Below are positions 7,456 through 15,158 of a stretch of 49,400 bases of DNA, piece by piece. The notes below the pieces were generated by a model. The model did not search any database. It worked only from the letters and a program-made list of their open reading frames with translations, and was not told the origin of the DNA. Origin of the DNA: a virus; the IMG/VR virus record IMGVR_UViG_3300030118_005656, positions 7,601 to 57,000 of that record; one strand, written 5' to 3'. The stretch's first letter is position 1. Each line of letters opens with the position of its first letter. The position numbers were made by a program, and so were the translations under genes.

Positions 7456-8373
7456 ATGGGGCTACCTGTAAAACCAACAGATATTATGGCTCTTAGCGAA
7501 TATCATAAAAAGAGGCTACAAGAAAAGATCCTTGAGATGTCTGATGAGGATCTTATCGGACTCGTCGAGGCCCAGTCCCAAACTGCTGGATTTAACCCAG
7601 ACGTCGAAGAACGACAAATGGTGGGCGTCCAGTATGCGAGAGGAACTAAGGCGGGGCGGAAAAGATACGAAGACGCTAAAGCTCTAGCGGCTGCCCGTCT
7701 AGCTGAGATGGGCGAAATGGTTGACGCAGAGCAGCAGAGACGTGCAGACCTCAGATCAGATGAAATTGATATACGTGAGAACGTCAAACAAGCTCCCGAA
7801 GTATCTCCCTTTGCACCAAAGTCCGTAATGGATAGAGATCCAGAAGAAGCTGGGATGAACCTCGCCGATATAGTTGAAAGGCGGCTTGCATTGCAACAAG
7901 CAATCGCAGACTCCGATGATCCTCAGATGCAGAGAGAATCAAGTGAGATTGACTCCGAGACCGCACCCACTGTTCGTGATGACGAAGATATGCGGGAGGT
8001 ATCTCGCAATAAAGGAGATAAACGCGCAAAAAGGCGAGCGAGGAGAAAAGAACGAAAAAGTCAATTACCTGAGCCACCCGAGGAGAATACAGCAATAGAT
8101 TTTGTAGGAAAAGCCGAGCCAAGTGGTAGCCCTCTGATAGGGACAGATGATATCAAGGTGTCAGATCCTATGTCGGAGCCTATGTCAGAGCCCATGGTAG
8201 AGCTTAGTGAAGAAGAGGCTGGGCGTCTATTTAGGCTTATCATGGGCAGTTCCTTCGACCCTGTGTCATCAATGGATAAGGGTAAGATGGAAATACTGAA
8301 GAAGGCAAAAGCCGAGAATCCTGATCTCACAGACAATCAACTCGCCCTCAAAATCTATCGCGATTACATGTAA
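7456..8373 (+). CDS. Charged virion-associated protein of unknown function (305 aa)
   Basis: No family recognised. Highly charged and probably largely disordered in the centre. A basic patch (RNKGDKRAKRRARRKERKSQL, about residues 185-205) is followed by the short repeat DPMSEPMSEPM (about 237-247). The last 60 residues form a more ordered helical segment (EEEAGRLFRLIMGSS). An alternative start is the ATG at 7486. The stop overlaps the next ATG by one base, so the two genes are translationally coupled. Position suggests a head protein. Confidence 0.55.
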   Translation: MGLPVKPTDIMALSEYHKKRLQEKILEMSDEDLIGLVEAQSQTAGFNPDVEERQMVGVQYARGTKAGRKRYEDAKALAAARLAEMGEMVDAEQQRRADLRSDEIDIRENVKQAPEVSPFAPKSVMDRDPEEAGMNLADIVERRLALQQAIADSDDPQMQRESSEIDSETAPTVRDDEDMREVSRNKGDKRAKRRARRKERKSQLPEPPEENTAIDFVGKAEPSGSPLIGTDDIKVSDPMSEPMSEPMVELSEEEAGRLFRLIMGSSFDPVSSMDKGKMEILKKAKAENPDLTDNQLALKIYRDYM

Positions 8374-8690
8374 TGAACTACGTTGATAAAAAAGAGTCAG
8401 GAGAAGTCAAGGATCTGGAGATGGCCGAGCAACAGCTTCGCAATATCCACGCTAATGCGATTGACTTGCTCAGACATCTAGAGAAACAACCCCACTGCCC
8501 TCTACTGTCTCAGGCTTGGGTTCAGTCAAAAGTTACTTTGTCGAATGCTTATGTTGACTCAGTTCGTGACTATGTTATCAACAGTCAAAAAGAACTAGAA
8601 CACATGGATGATGATGACGGAGTATATGACAGCGATGATGGCCCCACGGGCTTCCTCATTGCTGTCGAGAAGAGTGCATCAAAGTATTAA
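8373..8690 (+). CDS. Hypothetical protein (105 aa)
   Basis: Starts within the stop of the previous gene (TAATG arrangement). Helical, with two Cys/His-containing stretches (LEKQPHCPLLSQAW) and an acidic tail (EHMDDDDGVYDSDDG). No recognised domain. It belongs to the small head/tail gene run between capsid and sulfotransferase-like genes. Confidence 0.5.
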   Translation: MNYVDKKESGEVKDLEMAEQQLRNIHANAIDLLRHLEKQPHCPLLSQAWVQSKVTLSNAYVDSVRDYVINSQKELEHMDDDDGVYDSDDGPTGFLIAVEKSASKY

Positions 8691-8701
8691 TCCTAGACAC
8701 C

Positions 8702-8965
8702 ATGACAAACGATATCGAAAAACAATCAGCAGGTAGAGGCGGCGCAACTTTTGTCAACACGACAGGAAGCCCAGTCAGTGGAGAATACTGTGCTATTCAG
8801 TGTGTTTCTAATAACACCAACTTTAGCTCTATCACCATGGATGCACTAGACGGCGACACTATAAGCAGCAGCGATAATTTCCCTGCTGGCTTCACTATTC
8901 TGGGAAGCATCAAATCGTTTACTTTGAACAGTGGGTCCGTTATTGCTTATAAGGCGGTATCCTAA
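8702..8965 (+). CDS. Small beta-rich virion protein, possible decoration protein (87 aa)
   Basis: A Gly/Ser/Thr-rich sequence with alternating hydrophobic residues and no charged coiled coil suggests an all-beta fold (SSDNFPAGFTILGSIKSFTL). The FPAGxxIxGxIxSFTLxSG pattern occurs in many small phage virion proteins of unknown role. Starts 11 nt after the preceding gene without a Shine-Dalgarno sequence. Decoration or fibre-tip function is inference. Confidence 0.5.
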   Translation: MTNDIEKQSAGRGGATFVNTTGSPVSGEYCAIQCVSNNTNFSSITMDALDGDTISSSDNFPAGFTILGSIKSFTLNSGSVIAYKAVS

Positions 8966-8977
8966 CCTAGATTCAGA

Positions 8978-9280
8978 ATGAGTTGGGCACAGGCCATATC
9001 AGAGGTTAAGCCCGAGTTACTTCGATGGGCTGTAAACTACTTCGGCCTAGCTATCGTCTTGGGAGTCTGCTCATGGCTCCTCTGGGGTGAGTATCAAGCT
9101 CAGATTGATGCTAGGTTCGCATCTATCGAGCGAGAACTTAGCAGCTACAAAGATCGAGTAGGTTTCCTAGAGGCGGACGCGCTCCACCGAAGGACTATTG
9201 AAGCAGAAGAGCAGAAGCAGCGAGCCGAATTGTTCTCGGCCATAGAGCGACACCTAGACTCGATCAGCCGCTCGAACTAG
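8978..9280 (+). CDS. Membrane-anchored coiled-coil protein (100 aa)
   Basis: One transmembrane helix (about residues 20-36, YFGLAIVLGVCSWLLW) is followed by a long coiled coil to the C-terminus. This architecture fits a minor membrane-interacting virion protein, an inner spanin or a single-pass holin-like protein. The main holin and spanins are encoded at 14.6-15.2 kb, so its job is open. Confidence 0.5.
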   Translation: MSWAQAISEVKPELLRWAVNYFGLAIVLGVCSWLLWGEYQAQIDARFASIERELSSYKDRVGFLEADALHRRTIEAEEQKQRAELFSAIERHLDSISRSN

Positions 9281-9281
9281 C

Positions 9282-9309
9282 TTGAACCTATTATTTTTCT
9301 CTCTACTAT
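9282..9309 (+). promoter_or_regulatory. Candidate sigma70-type promoter for the sulfotransferase-like gene
   Basis: TTGAAC (9282-9287), 16 bp, TACTAT (9304-9309). The predicted start point falls at the ATG of the next gene (9317), which would give a leaderless or near-leaderless message. Weak evidence on its own. Confidence 0.3.
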
Positions 9310-9316
9310 ATCCTGT

Positions 9317-10081
9317 ATGAGAAAGATAAAATTCGCGGGTATACGGAGAAGTGGTAATCACGCGGTTTTGGGGTGGGTAGCTGAGAAGTTTATAGGGGGA
9401 AAGACTTTCTTTCTGAATGATGTGGTGCTTGATCGAGATTACTCCAGTAAGAAAAAATCAGACTCTCTCCCCACAGATAAACTATGTCGCCGAGGAAAGG
9501 CTTCGCTGTTTTTATCTAGCTATGAAGATAAAAGTTTAGCTGAGTTTAATAACCACCAACCATTATTGGATGTGGTACACACGGGGGAAACGAAAGTTGT
9601 ACTCCTGAGAGATCCTTTCAATACGTTTGCCAGCCGACTCAAATGTATAAGGAGTCGTCGGGACAACCAGTATATGCAGAGACTTTTGAATGACGAACCT
9701 TCTCTGCTAAAGGGTGGGATGCCGGAAATATCCAGCCTCTGGAAAGAATATGCTAAGGAATACTTAGGCGTGACCAAAACCCTGAAAGGCAAAGTCATAT
9801 TTGTTAATTACAATCTGTGGACTCAAGATCCAGTCTACCGGACTAAGTTAGCAAAGGCTTTAGGGCTGCTAGAAGACGGCGAGCCTTTTGAGAGAGTCCC
9901 CGGCTACGGTTTTGGGAGTTCTTTTGATAATCGGAAAAAAGACGGAAAAGCCACAGAGATGGACTTAGCGACTCGGTGGAAGGGATATCGCGAGGACGAG
10001 GATTATCTTAATTACTTTGATAAGGAGATCTATGATTTATCCAATGAGATATTCCCCGACATAGGCAACCCATTCAGGTAA
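9317..10081 (+). CDS. Sulfotransferase-like protein (PAPS-binding fold)
   Basis: The N-terminus GIRRSGNHAVLGWV (residues 8-21) matches the 5'-phosphosulfate-binding loop of sulfotransferases. VVLLRDPFNTFASRL (residues 94-108) matches the 3'-phosphate-binding motif (RDPxxxxxS). The full length of 254 aa is normal for the domain. Members transfer sulfate from PAPS to sugars, proteins or small molecules; the substrate here is unknown. It begins a run of serine-rich virion genes and is followed by a glycosyltransferase, suggesting modification of virion glycans or of the host surface. A P-loop kinase of another kind is the main alternative. Confidence 0.65.
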   Translation: MRKIKFAGIRRSGNHAVLGWVAEKFIGGKTFFLNDVVLDRDYSSKKKSDSLPTDKLCRRGKASLFLSSYEDKSLAEFNNHQPLLDVVHTGETKVVLLRDPFNTFASRLKCIRSRRDNQYMQRLLNDEPSLLKGGMPEISSLWKEYAKEYLGVTKTLKGKVIFVNYNLWTQDPVYRTKLAKALGLLEDGEPFERVPGYGFGSSFDNRKKDGKATEMDLATRWKGYREDEDYLNYFDKEIYDLSNEIFPDIGNPFR

Positions 10082-10133
10082 CAGACCTTTTGAGTTGCAA
10101 TTAGGGATAACAAGAGCAACTTTACTCTTGGGC

Positions 10134-10433
10134 ATGAAACTAGGTTTAAACAAAACATTGTCGGTTGGTGGGTTGGATACACCCCTCATTGGGAACGCCG
10201 GGGCGGGTGGATCATCGTCCTCGTCTTCAAGCTCACAACAGAGTTCTTCAAGCTCACAACAGAGTTCTTCAAGCTCGCAGCAAAGTTCTTCAAGCTCGCA
10301 GCAGAGTTCTTCAAGTGCGCAGAGTTCTTCCAGTTCACAGCAGAGTTCTTCAAGTGCGCAGAGTTCTTCCAGTTCACAGCAGAGTTCTTCCAGTTCACAG
10401 CAGAGTAGCTCATCAAGTTCATCATCTCAGTAA
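10134..10433 (+). CDS. Serine/glutamine-repeat protein (99 aa)
   Basis: A short hydrophobic/glycine-rich N-terminus (MKLGLNKTLSVGGLDTPLIG) is followed by a tract of Ser runs interrupted by QQ or AQ to the C-terminus. The start is the ATG at 10134; an in-frame TTG at 10095 would add 13 residues. The DNA is a 21-bp tandem repeat, later shifting to related units. Such tracts act as flexible linkers or as O-glycosylation substrates. It sits between the sulfotransferase-like gene and a large putative tail protein. The N-terminal module may be an anchoring peptide. Confidence 0.6.
   Translation: MKLGLNKTLSVGGLDTPLIGNAGAGGSSSSSSSSQQSSSSSQQSSSSSQQSSSSSQQSSSSAQSSSSSQQSSSSAQSSSSSQQSSSSSQQSSSSSSSSQ
10212..10430. 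repeat. Tandem repeat encoding Ser5-Gln2 units
   Basis: The unit is 21 bp, composed of five serine codons mixing AGY and TCN types plus CAA/CAG. There are about four clean copies, then variants with GCG CAG. It forms the bulk of the 99-aa gene. Confidence 0.85.
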
Positions 10434-10445
10434 GACCGATTCGAT

Positions 10446-11711
10446 ATGCCAATCAATGTTGGAAGTCAGCCTACACCGAAGAGACAGAGAGTCCTTACCT
10501 TTGTCAGCCCTAACGTGGCCGACATACTATTTTACGAGACTGTCGATACCCAGCGTGTGAAAGAGAACATCCCTGCTTACGGGACAGCGCACCCAGACAC
10601 GACCAATTGGCCTAACCACGAACTCGTCTATGTGCAGCAAGACAGCGCAGAGGGACAACTTTATCGCTACTACTATGCGGCTAATCGAGCCTCCCAAGAT
10701 GCCTATAACTACGAACTACGAGATGGCTCCGAGCTTACGCGGACTTACATTATTAAGAGAAGCGAGTATCCATCTACGTTGACCCCACCCGCTGGAGGAA
10801 CTCTTGACAGCGTGTTCACAGATTACGGGTTTGTGGGTGACACCATAAGAAGTATAGGAGACCCCTTGTCTGGGGTTTACATTGCTGTTCAACGTAGATT
10901 TGTTGTCCCCCAGACTGTTGACCACATATACGACGCTAACCTAGAGGGTAATATCAAAGTTACTAAGACTATTGTTCCGTCGGGGTATGACCTTGTAGCG
11001 CAAGGCATAACCAACTCACCCGGAGACACCAACGAAGTCCGTCACGGGAATAACTTTCACGATGTTCTTATTAACCAAACCATCAAGGACAGTGAAGGAA
11101 ACATCGCGGATAGAAATCTTGAGACCGTATATGGATCACAAAAGTATGACGGGATACCTCAGAGATTAGATTCAGTAGATTTTGACTTTCTCGCTGCTTG
11201 GCAGACGGGAACTAATTCAAACGGTGATAGAACAGGTCAGTATTCTGAAGATAATACCGCTGAGTTTCCGGTCACCGCCCCGTCATCTGGCCCGTTTAAA
11301 ACAAAAATACAACGAACTCTAACTACAACCCCGCAAACAAAAGTAGACGCTATATTGTCTTCAGCCACGCTTTTGCCTAGACCAAAACGACAAGATGTGT
11401 CTTACAAGTATGTGGCATATAGCACGAACCCACCAACGGCGCAAGCATCAGCTAGGCAATACACTCTTCCTGCTGCGATACACGGGTCTATCACAGTTAA
11501 TATAAACGGGGTAGTTAATGGTTCTTCAACTGCCCCCACTGGAATCACTATAGAGCGCGTCTTTGAGCCGACTTCACTCCCCGCGACTCCCGGATTCAAC
11601 GGGACTGATTTGGTTGGTGATTACTTGATAAATGTGACGGTGAGGCAGACTAGCCTCGACTTATTTGTCGTGGAGTCCACAGAATTGCAGCTAAACGGAG
11701 TATACTCGTAG
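10446..11711 (+). CDS. Putative virion (tail/baseplate) protein (421 aa)
   Basis: No family recognised. Soluble and beta-rich, with many Thr/Val/Tyr strands. Residues 1-60 contain HPDTTNWPNHELVYVQQD, and the C-terminal half contains Ig-like strand patterns (GSITVNINGVVNGSSTAPTG). It is encoded in a run of genes carrying serine-rich tracts, 12 nt after one and 4 nt before another. A tail or adhesion-structure component is the most likely role, inferred from position and composition. Confidence 0.55.
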   Translation: MPINVGSQPTPKRQRVLTFVSPNVADILFYETVDTQRVKENIPAYGTAHPDTTNWPNHELVYVQQDSAEGQLYRYYYAANRASQDAYNYELRDGSELTRTYIIKRSEYPSTLTPPAGGTLDSVFTDYGFVGDTIRSIGDPLSGVYIAVQRRFVVPQTVDHIYDANLEGNIKVTKTIVPSGYDLVAQGITNSPGDTNEVRHGNNFHDVLINQTIKDSEGNIADRNLETVYGSQKYDGIPQRLDSVDFDFLAAWQTGTNSNGDRTGQYSEDNTAEFPVTAPSSGPFKTKIQRTLTTTPQTKVDAILSSATLLPRPKRQDVSYKYVAYSTNPPTAQASARQYTLPAAIHGSITVNINGVVNGSSTAPTGITIERVFEPTSLPATPGFNGTDLVGDYLINVTVRQTSLDLFVVESTELQLNGVYS

Positions 11712-11715
11712 AGTA

Positions 11716-12363
11716 ATGGCTGAAGAATTCCAGTATTCACAAGTTAACGCGAGTGCCCCCGAAGAATCTTTTGGGAACCTGTCTGGAGTGGAGACCCAGA
11801 TCCCTAATCCAGATCTCGTTTACGGCCCGTTAGAAGTAGGTCCATGGCCGGATAATCCTATTGTAGACTTCGCCCCTATGGGGCTTTTCATACAAAAAGA
11901 AGCCCCAATGTTTGGGGATTCTGATTCCAGTTCCAGTTCCAGTTCCAGTTCCAGTTCCAGTAGTTCCAAGTCTACGGCTATTGTGCCGTGTAATTGGAAT
12001 GAAACAGGTTACACAGCACTGTTTATTGCAGAGATGCCAGAGGTCCGATTCGATGATCACGTTGAAATATCTCCTACTAAGAGGTTCAGTAAGATTCCCC
12101 TAGATTCTAAATTTTTAGAAGTTTGTGAGCCAGATACGGTCAGGGTTATTTCGGCCATAGGAGATACAGGAAGTGTTCGCTACGCCAGAGTCGAAGAAAA
12201 AGAAATAGTCTTATCCCTACCTCTTTTTATGAGACCAAAAAAAGTTTTCGTCCGCTTAAGTGGTATACGTAGGGGTTTCCGGGGTCACCGATTCCCTGAC
12301 AGAACAGAGAACCAGTTCATACACAACGAGAAGTTTATTAACTCGGCATATCCAGATAAATGA
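11716..12363 (+). CDS. Virion protein with internal poly-serine linker (215 aa)
   Basis: An N-terminal segment of about 70 residues is joined by a run of about 14 Ser (residues 72-86) to a C-terminal beta-rich domain (NETGYTALFIAEMPEVRFDDHVEISP). The arrangement resembles two modules tethered by a polyserine linker. The serine DNA is a TTCCAG hexamer repeat, unlike the repeats in neighbouring genes. Function unknown; probable tail component. Confidence 0.55.
   Translation: MAEEFQYSQVNASAPEESFGNLSGVETQIPNPDLVYGPLEVGPWPDNPIVDFAPMGLFIQKEAPMFGDSDSSSSSSSSSSSSSSKSTAIVPCNWNETGYTALFIAEMPEVRFDDHVEISPTKRFSKIPLDSKFLEVCEPDTVRVISAIGDTGSVRYARVEEKEIVLSLPLFMRPKKVFVRLSGIRRGFRGHRFPDRTENQFIHNEKFINSAYPDK
11925..11968. 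repeat. Hexamer repeat (TTCCAG)n encoding poly-Ser
   Basis: About six perfect TTCCAG units read in the TCC-AGT serine frame within the 215-aa gene. Confidence 0.85.
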
Positions 12364-12364
12364 T

Positions 12365-12529
12365 ATGAGTTCTTCTGATAGTAGTGCATATGGTAGTTCA
12401 AGTAGTGCTGGCAGTGTGAGCAGTAGTAGCAGCATAACCAGTGGTAGTGGTAGCAGCAGTAGCAGTAGTAGCAGTAGTAGCAGTAGTAGCAGTAACTATG
12501 GTTCCTCGAAAACCTCTGGCTCTGTCTAG
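12365..12529 (+). CDS. Serine-rich peptide (54 aa)
   Basis: The ATG lies 1 nt after the preceding stop. Nearly the whole peptide is Ser with some Gly, Thr and Tyr; the long central run is built from AGC/AGT codons. Its stop overlaps the stop of the antisense glycosyltransferase gene by 4 nt. It could be a detached serine tail, a glycan-carrying surface peptide or a decaying gene. Expression is not proven. Confidence 0.4.
   Translation: MSSSDSSAYGSSSSAGSVSSSSSITSGSGSSSSSSSSSSSSSSNYGSSKTSGSV
12441..12494. repeat. AGC/AGT triplet repeat encoding poly-Ser
   Basis: Serine codons here are almost exclusively AGY, in contrast with the TCN/AGY hexamers at 11.9 and 14.2 kb. Confidence 0.8.
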
Positions 12530-13530
12530 CTCAAGTACTGTTCTACTTCTGACCAAATTATCTTATTTACAGTGGGGGACGCTCCTCCATCAATATACTT
12601 TCTGATTGATCTAACAACGTCATCTGAGGTTATCATATCCATGCATCTTGGTATCGGTGGCCCATCTCCTCTAGTTGCAACAGGCATACTACAAAGACTA
12701 GAGTCTTGGCTAGACCCATCATTTCTAGGTTCTACTCTTGACTTCCAACAGCCTCCCGTTTGACAACAAGGGAGTGCCCCTTGGGTGTGGAGAAACTGAT
12801 GACTCGGATAGTGTTCCCAAGAAACAGGTTCTCTGCCACCAGCAATAACTACACAAGGTCTACAGGGAAACTTATTATTCTTGGTAGGGACCGCAGCAGC
12901 CATGTGCATAAGGCCGGTCACGGGACACACCACCCCAGAACTGTGATAAACTAGGCGTACGAGTTGTCGGTTATCTGTTTTCCCTCTAAGATCAATAGCA
13001 CCCTTGAGAGGCGGGTGGTGATGATCGTTAGTACCCACTTGAACAAATAATATCTCTCCCTTTAGAGCATCAACCACCTCCTGATATCTCTCATTATCCC
13101 ACCATTTACACGTAAAGTCATACTTACCTCCAGATACGATAATCCAGAAAGGGACTTCATATTTCGTTATGTTTTGAATTTGATTTATCCACTGTTTTTC
13201 TTCATTGGATAAGTGTATGTCTCCCCTGAACTCTGTTATAGGAATAGGTAACTTTAATTTATCAGAAAGAAATTCGTGGTATGCTTCTATGAAATGTATA
13301 GGTCTTCTATTACTTTCGTGTATTGCCGGGTATTCTAGTCTTATACATTCAACCCCCTCGTTTGAGTCAAACTTGTGAATGTAGGGGTTATGCTCAAATA
13401 ATTCAGAAGCGGACCCTTGATAGCCTGTCTGAAACTGCCCCGGATACTCTTTGTGTAGGTCTCTAAGAACAGACGTACTAACTACCACATCCCCTAGACT
13501 TAATTTATTTTCTAGAATTATTTTACGCAT
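12526..13530 (-). CDS. GT9-like glycosyltransferase, antisense insertion in virion operon
   Basis: A 334-aa protein resembling heptosyltransferase-type (GT9) enzymes, which transfer sugars from nucleotide donors. Motifs are SLGDVVVSTS (residues 11-20), KWWDNERYQEVVDAL (142-156), DLRGKT (180-185), PVTGLMHMAAAVP (203-215, donor-site loop) and GGREP (231-235). A cysteine-rich C-terminal segment, CCQTGGCWKSR (255-265) plus C280 and C296, suggests a metal site. It is the only minus-strand gene between 0.9 and 17.6 kb and is flanked by two serine-rich genes, typical of a laterally acquired moron. Substrate is unknown; serine-rich virion proteins or host envelope glycans are the candidates. Confidence 0.7.
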   Translation of the reverse strand: MRKIILENKLSLGDVVVSTSVLRDLHKEYPGQFQTGYQGSASELFEHNPYIHKFDSNEGVECIRLEYPAIHESNRRPIHFIEAYHEFLSDKLKLPIPITEFRGDIHLSNEEKQWINQIQNITKYEVPFWIIVSGGKYDFTCKWWDNERYQEVVDALKGEILFVQVGTNDHHHPPLKGAIDLRGKTDNRQLVRLVYHSSGVVCPVTGLMHMAAAVPTKNNKFPCRPCVVIAGGREPVSWEHYPSHQFLHTQGALPCCQTGGCWKSRVEPRNDGSSQDSSLCSMPVATRGDGPPIPRCMDMITSDDVVRSIRKYIDGGASPTVNKIIWSEVEQYLS

Positions 13531-13582
13531 AGGGTATTCTTTTTCAGCATTGAAATTATGCTTTAATACACTACTTTATACT

Positions 13583-14212
13583 ATGGCCCAAACTGTCGCG
13601 TCCCTTTCGACATACCTCTCGACCTACATACCTCCGGGAGAAACTTTTGTCAATTATTTGAACTTAGCGTTGCCCAGACTTTATTCTATGGGGTACTGGA
13701 GAGATCTCATGTTTGAGCATACGATCTCAACCACAAACAATTACTTTGCCCTCCCTTACGAGGCTGAGTCTGTGGTTTCGGCGGTTGTTGATGGCTTCCC
13801 GGTTGATATGAACGCGAGGTGGCAAGACTACCGAACTAATGGGCGCTTCGTAAATAGTCCCGATGAGATATATGGGATCGTCGATGACGGGCTACACCCC
13901 ACCAAAGTTGACTTGAACGAGTCCAAAAGATACAACATCGAGGCGAGGCCAGTACTCCCGAACAACCTCTTGCCGAGTTCCGGTTCTATTTTTGTAGTCT
14001 ACGTTAATAAGAATGGCGGTAAGATAGAGCATGAGATCGTGATGAATGGGTTGGGGTCGGCGGGGACTTCTCTTGGATATAATCTTGGGGCCGTTTCCGT
14101 TGATAGTATTCGTTTCGATGGAGTCACAGATTTTGTAGAAGTGGTAGCCGTAGAGATAGACATTGAGTCCTCTAGTTCTAGCTCTAGTTCTAGCTCTAGT
14201 TCGAGTCCATAA
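13583..14212 (+). CDS. Virion protein with C-terminal poly-serine tail (209 aa)
   Basis: The ATG at 13583 is chosen because a longer reading frame would run back through the antisense glycosyltransferase. The N-terminal 195 residues look folded (ETFVNYLNLALPRLYSMGYW; later VVSAVVDGFPVDMNARW). This is followed by a C-terminal run of about 13 Ser. The SxGYWRDL-type N-terminus occurs in small tail adaptor proteins of podovirus-like phages, but I cannot assign it. Likely tail component. Confidence 0.55.
   Translation: MAQTVASLSTYLSTYIPPGETFVNYLNLALPRLYSMGYWRDLMFEHTISTTNNYFALPYEAESVVSAVVDGFPVDMNARWQDYRTNGRFVNSPDEIYGIVDDGLHPTKVDLNESKRYNIEARPVLPNNLLPSSGSIFVVYVNKNGGKIEHEIVMNGLGSAGTSLGYNLGAVSVDSIRFDGVTDFVEVVAVEIDIESSSSSSSSSSSSSP
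14168..14206. repeat. Hexamer/dodecamer repeat (TCTAGT/TCTAGC) encoding poly-Ser
   Basis: Alternating TCT and AGT/AGC codons encode the serine tail of the 209-aa protein; the repeat unit differs from the other three tracts. Confidence 0.8.
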
Positions 14213-14243
14213 ATATTAAACTTAAATTAATTTATACAGACGC

Positions 14244-14600
14244 ATGGAGACACTGACGTTAGCTAAAGGCCGTGGTAACGACATACCACGATACAGGAGA
14301 TTTCGGCTCGCTAACCCCCAAGCTAAGGAAAAGCACATAGCCTTACTTTTGAAGAGGCGTTTTTTCCCTCTTCTTGATAATACAGATGTAGTTAATCTAT
14401 CTAATATAAACGTCATAAAACACGCTTTGTTAGGTACGGTAGCTGAAGATAACTCAGATACGGAAAGAGCTAATTTTCACTGGGGAATGTGTAAAATGAT
14501 TCTTGATGAGGAAAAAGATGCTTTTCGTGGGATGGCGAAGCCCAAAGTTAATCTTGACCCCACAGGGCAGACGGGGCATAGTATTAGGAACATCTTATAA
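14244..14600 (+). CDS. Hypothetical protein upstream of lysis genes (118 aa)
   Basis: Basic N-terminus (LAKGRGNDIPRYRRFRLANPQAK) and a helical centre (LSNINVIKHALLGTVAEDNSD). No family recognised. It ends 5 nt before the holin start, so it is probably the last gene of the virion run or the first of the lysis transcript. Confidence 0.5.
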   Translation: METLTLAKGRGNDIPRYRRFRLANPQAKEKHIALLLKRRFFPLLDNTDVVNLSNINVIKHALLGTVAEDNSDTERANFHWGMCKMILDEEKDAFRGMAKPKVNLDPTGQTGHSIRNIL

Positions 14601-14605
14601 CAGTT

Positions 14606-14794
14606 ATGAATAAAGAATCCATCCTCGGTGTAGTACGGCATATTTTGACCTTTGGTGGCGGCCTTCTCGTATCGAAAGGTGCGTTAGACGAGCCTATGAT
14701 GCTTGAAGCAGTGGGTAGTATTATCACACTCATCGGCATCATTTGGTCTGTCCGCCAGAAAGCGGAGAAAGCGGAGAAAGCCGAGCAAAAGTAA
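14606..14794 (+). CDS. Holin (two transmembrane segments)
   Basis: A 62-aa protein with two hydrophobic helices (about residues 9-24 and 33-49, GSIITLIGIIWSVR) and a Lys/Glu-rich cytoplasmic tail. The IxGxxRHxLTxxGGxLVxxG pattern matches the small Pam3-gp28-type phage holins. Holins open the inner membrane to release the endolysin. Its stop abuts the i-spanin ATG, forming the start of a compact lysis cassette. Confidence 0.75.
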   Translation: MNKESILGVVRHILTFGGGLLVSKGALDEPMMLEAVGSIITLIGIIWSVRQKAEKAEKAEQK

Positions 14795-15049
14795 ATGGGA
14801 GCAGTTCTGTCGGCAGTTGCTTCGGCTCTGTCTGCCGTTGCTTCTTATTACAAGTTTGTCTTCCCTGTTAGGGAGATGCGCTCGATACAGCGGGAGATAC
14901 ACGAATATGAAGATGAGATACATATCCTTGGTAATCGCGGCACTCCTGCTGACAAACTGCGCATCGAAGTCGTCGCTAGAAGAAAGCGAGACGCAGAAGA
15001 ACAACTCCGCACTTTACGATCCGCCTACCCTGACCCTGATAAAGGGTAA
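14795..15049 (+). CDS. Inner-membrane spanin (Rz-like)
   Basis: An 84-aa protein with an N-terminal hydrophobic segment (residues 3-22), then a coiled coil (REMRSIQREIHEYEDEIHIL) to the C-terminus. This is the class architecture of i-spanins, which join outer-membrane lipoproteins across the periplasm and fuse the two membranes at lysis. It overlaps an out-of-frame lipoprotein gene from 14907, the hallmark of Rz/Rz1-type pairs. Placement between holin and endolysin supports the call. Confidence 0.7.
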   Translation: MGAVLSAVASALSAVASYYKFVFPVREMRSIQREIHEYEDEIHILGNRGTPADKLRIEVVARRKRDAEEQLRTLRSAYPDPDKG

Positions 15050-15158
15050 ATCCTACCAGTTCAAGGAGGGTGTATTAGAGGGCCGTGGTCAAAAGTTTCA
15101 CTCCCACTACAGTTATGTGATGGCTCTATTAACCGGAAAACCGTATGAACAGAAATGA
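14907..15158 (+). CDS. Outer-membrane spanin lipoprotein (Rz1-like), overlapping frame
   Basis: An ATG inside the i-spanin gene, in another frame, opens an 83-aa protein: MKMRYISLVIAALLLTNCAS is a lipoprotein signal peptide with the lipobox LTNC (Asn at -1 is slightly atypical). The mature part is short, as in o-spanins. The first 143 nt overlap the i-spanin and the end overlaps the endolysin start by 14 nt. A second in-frame ATG lies two codons later. This gene is easily missed because a much longer frame (from 14703) hides the real start. Confidence 0.7.
   Translation: MKMRYISLVIAALLLTNCASKSSLEESETQKNNSALYDPPTLTLIKGKSYQFKEGVLEGRGQKFHSHYSYVMALLTGKPYEQK

Noticed and set aside
11879-11907. 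8-bp inverted repeat TGGGGCTT/AAGCCCCA
   Set aside because: It lies inside the coding sequence of the 215-aa gene with no T-tract and no boundary nearby, so no terminator role can be supported.
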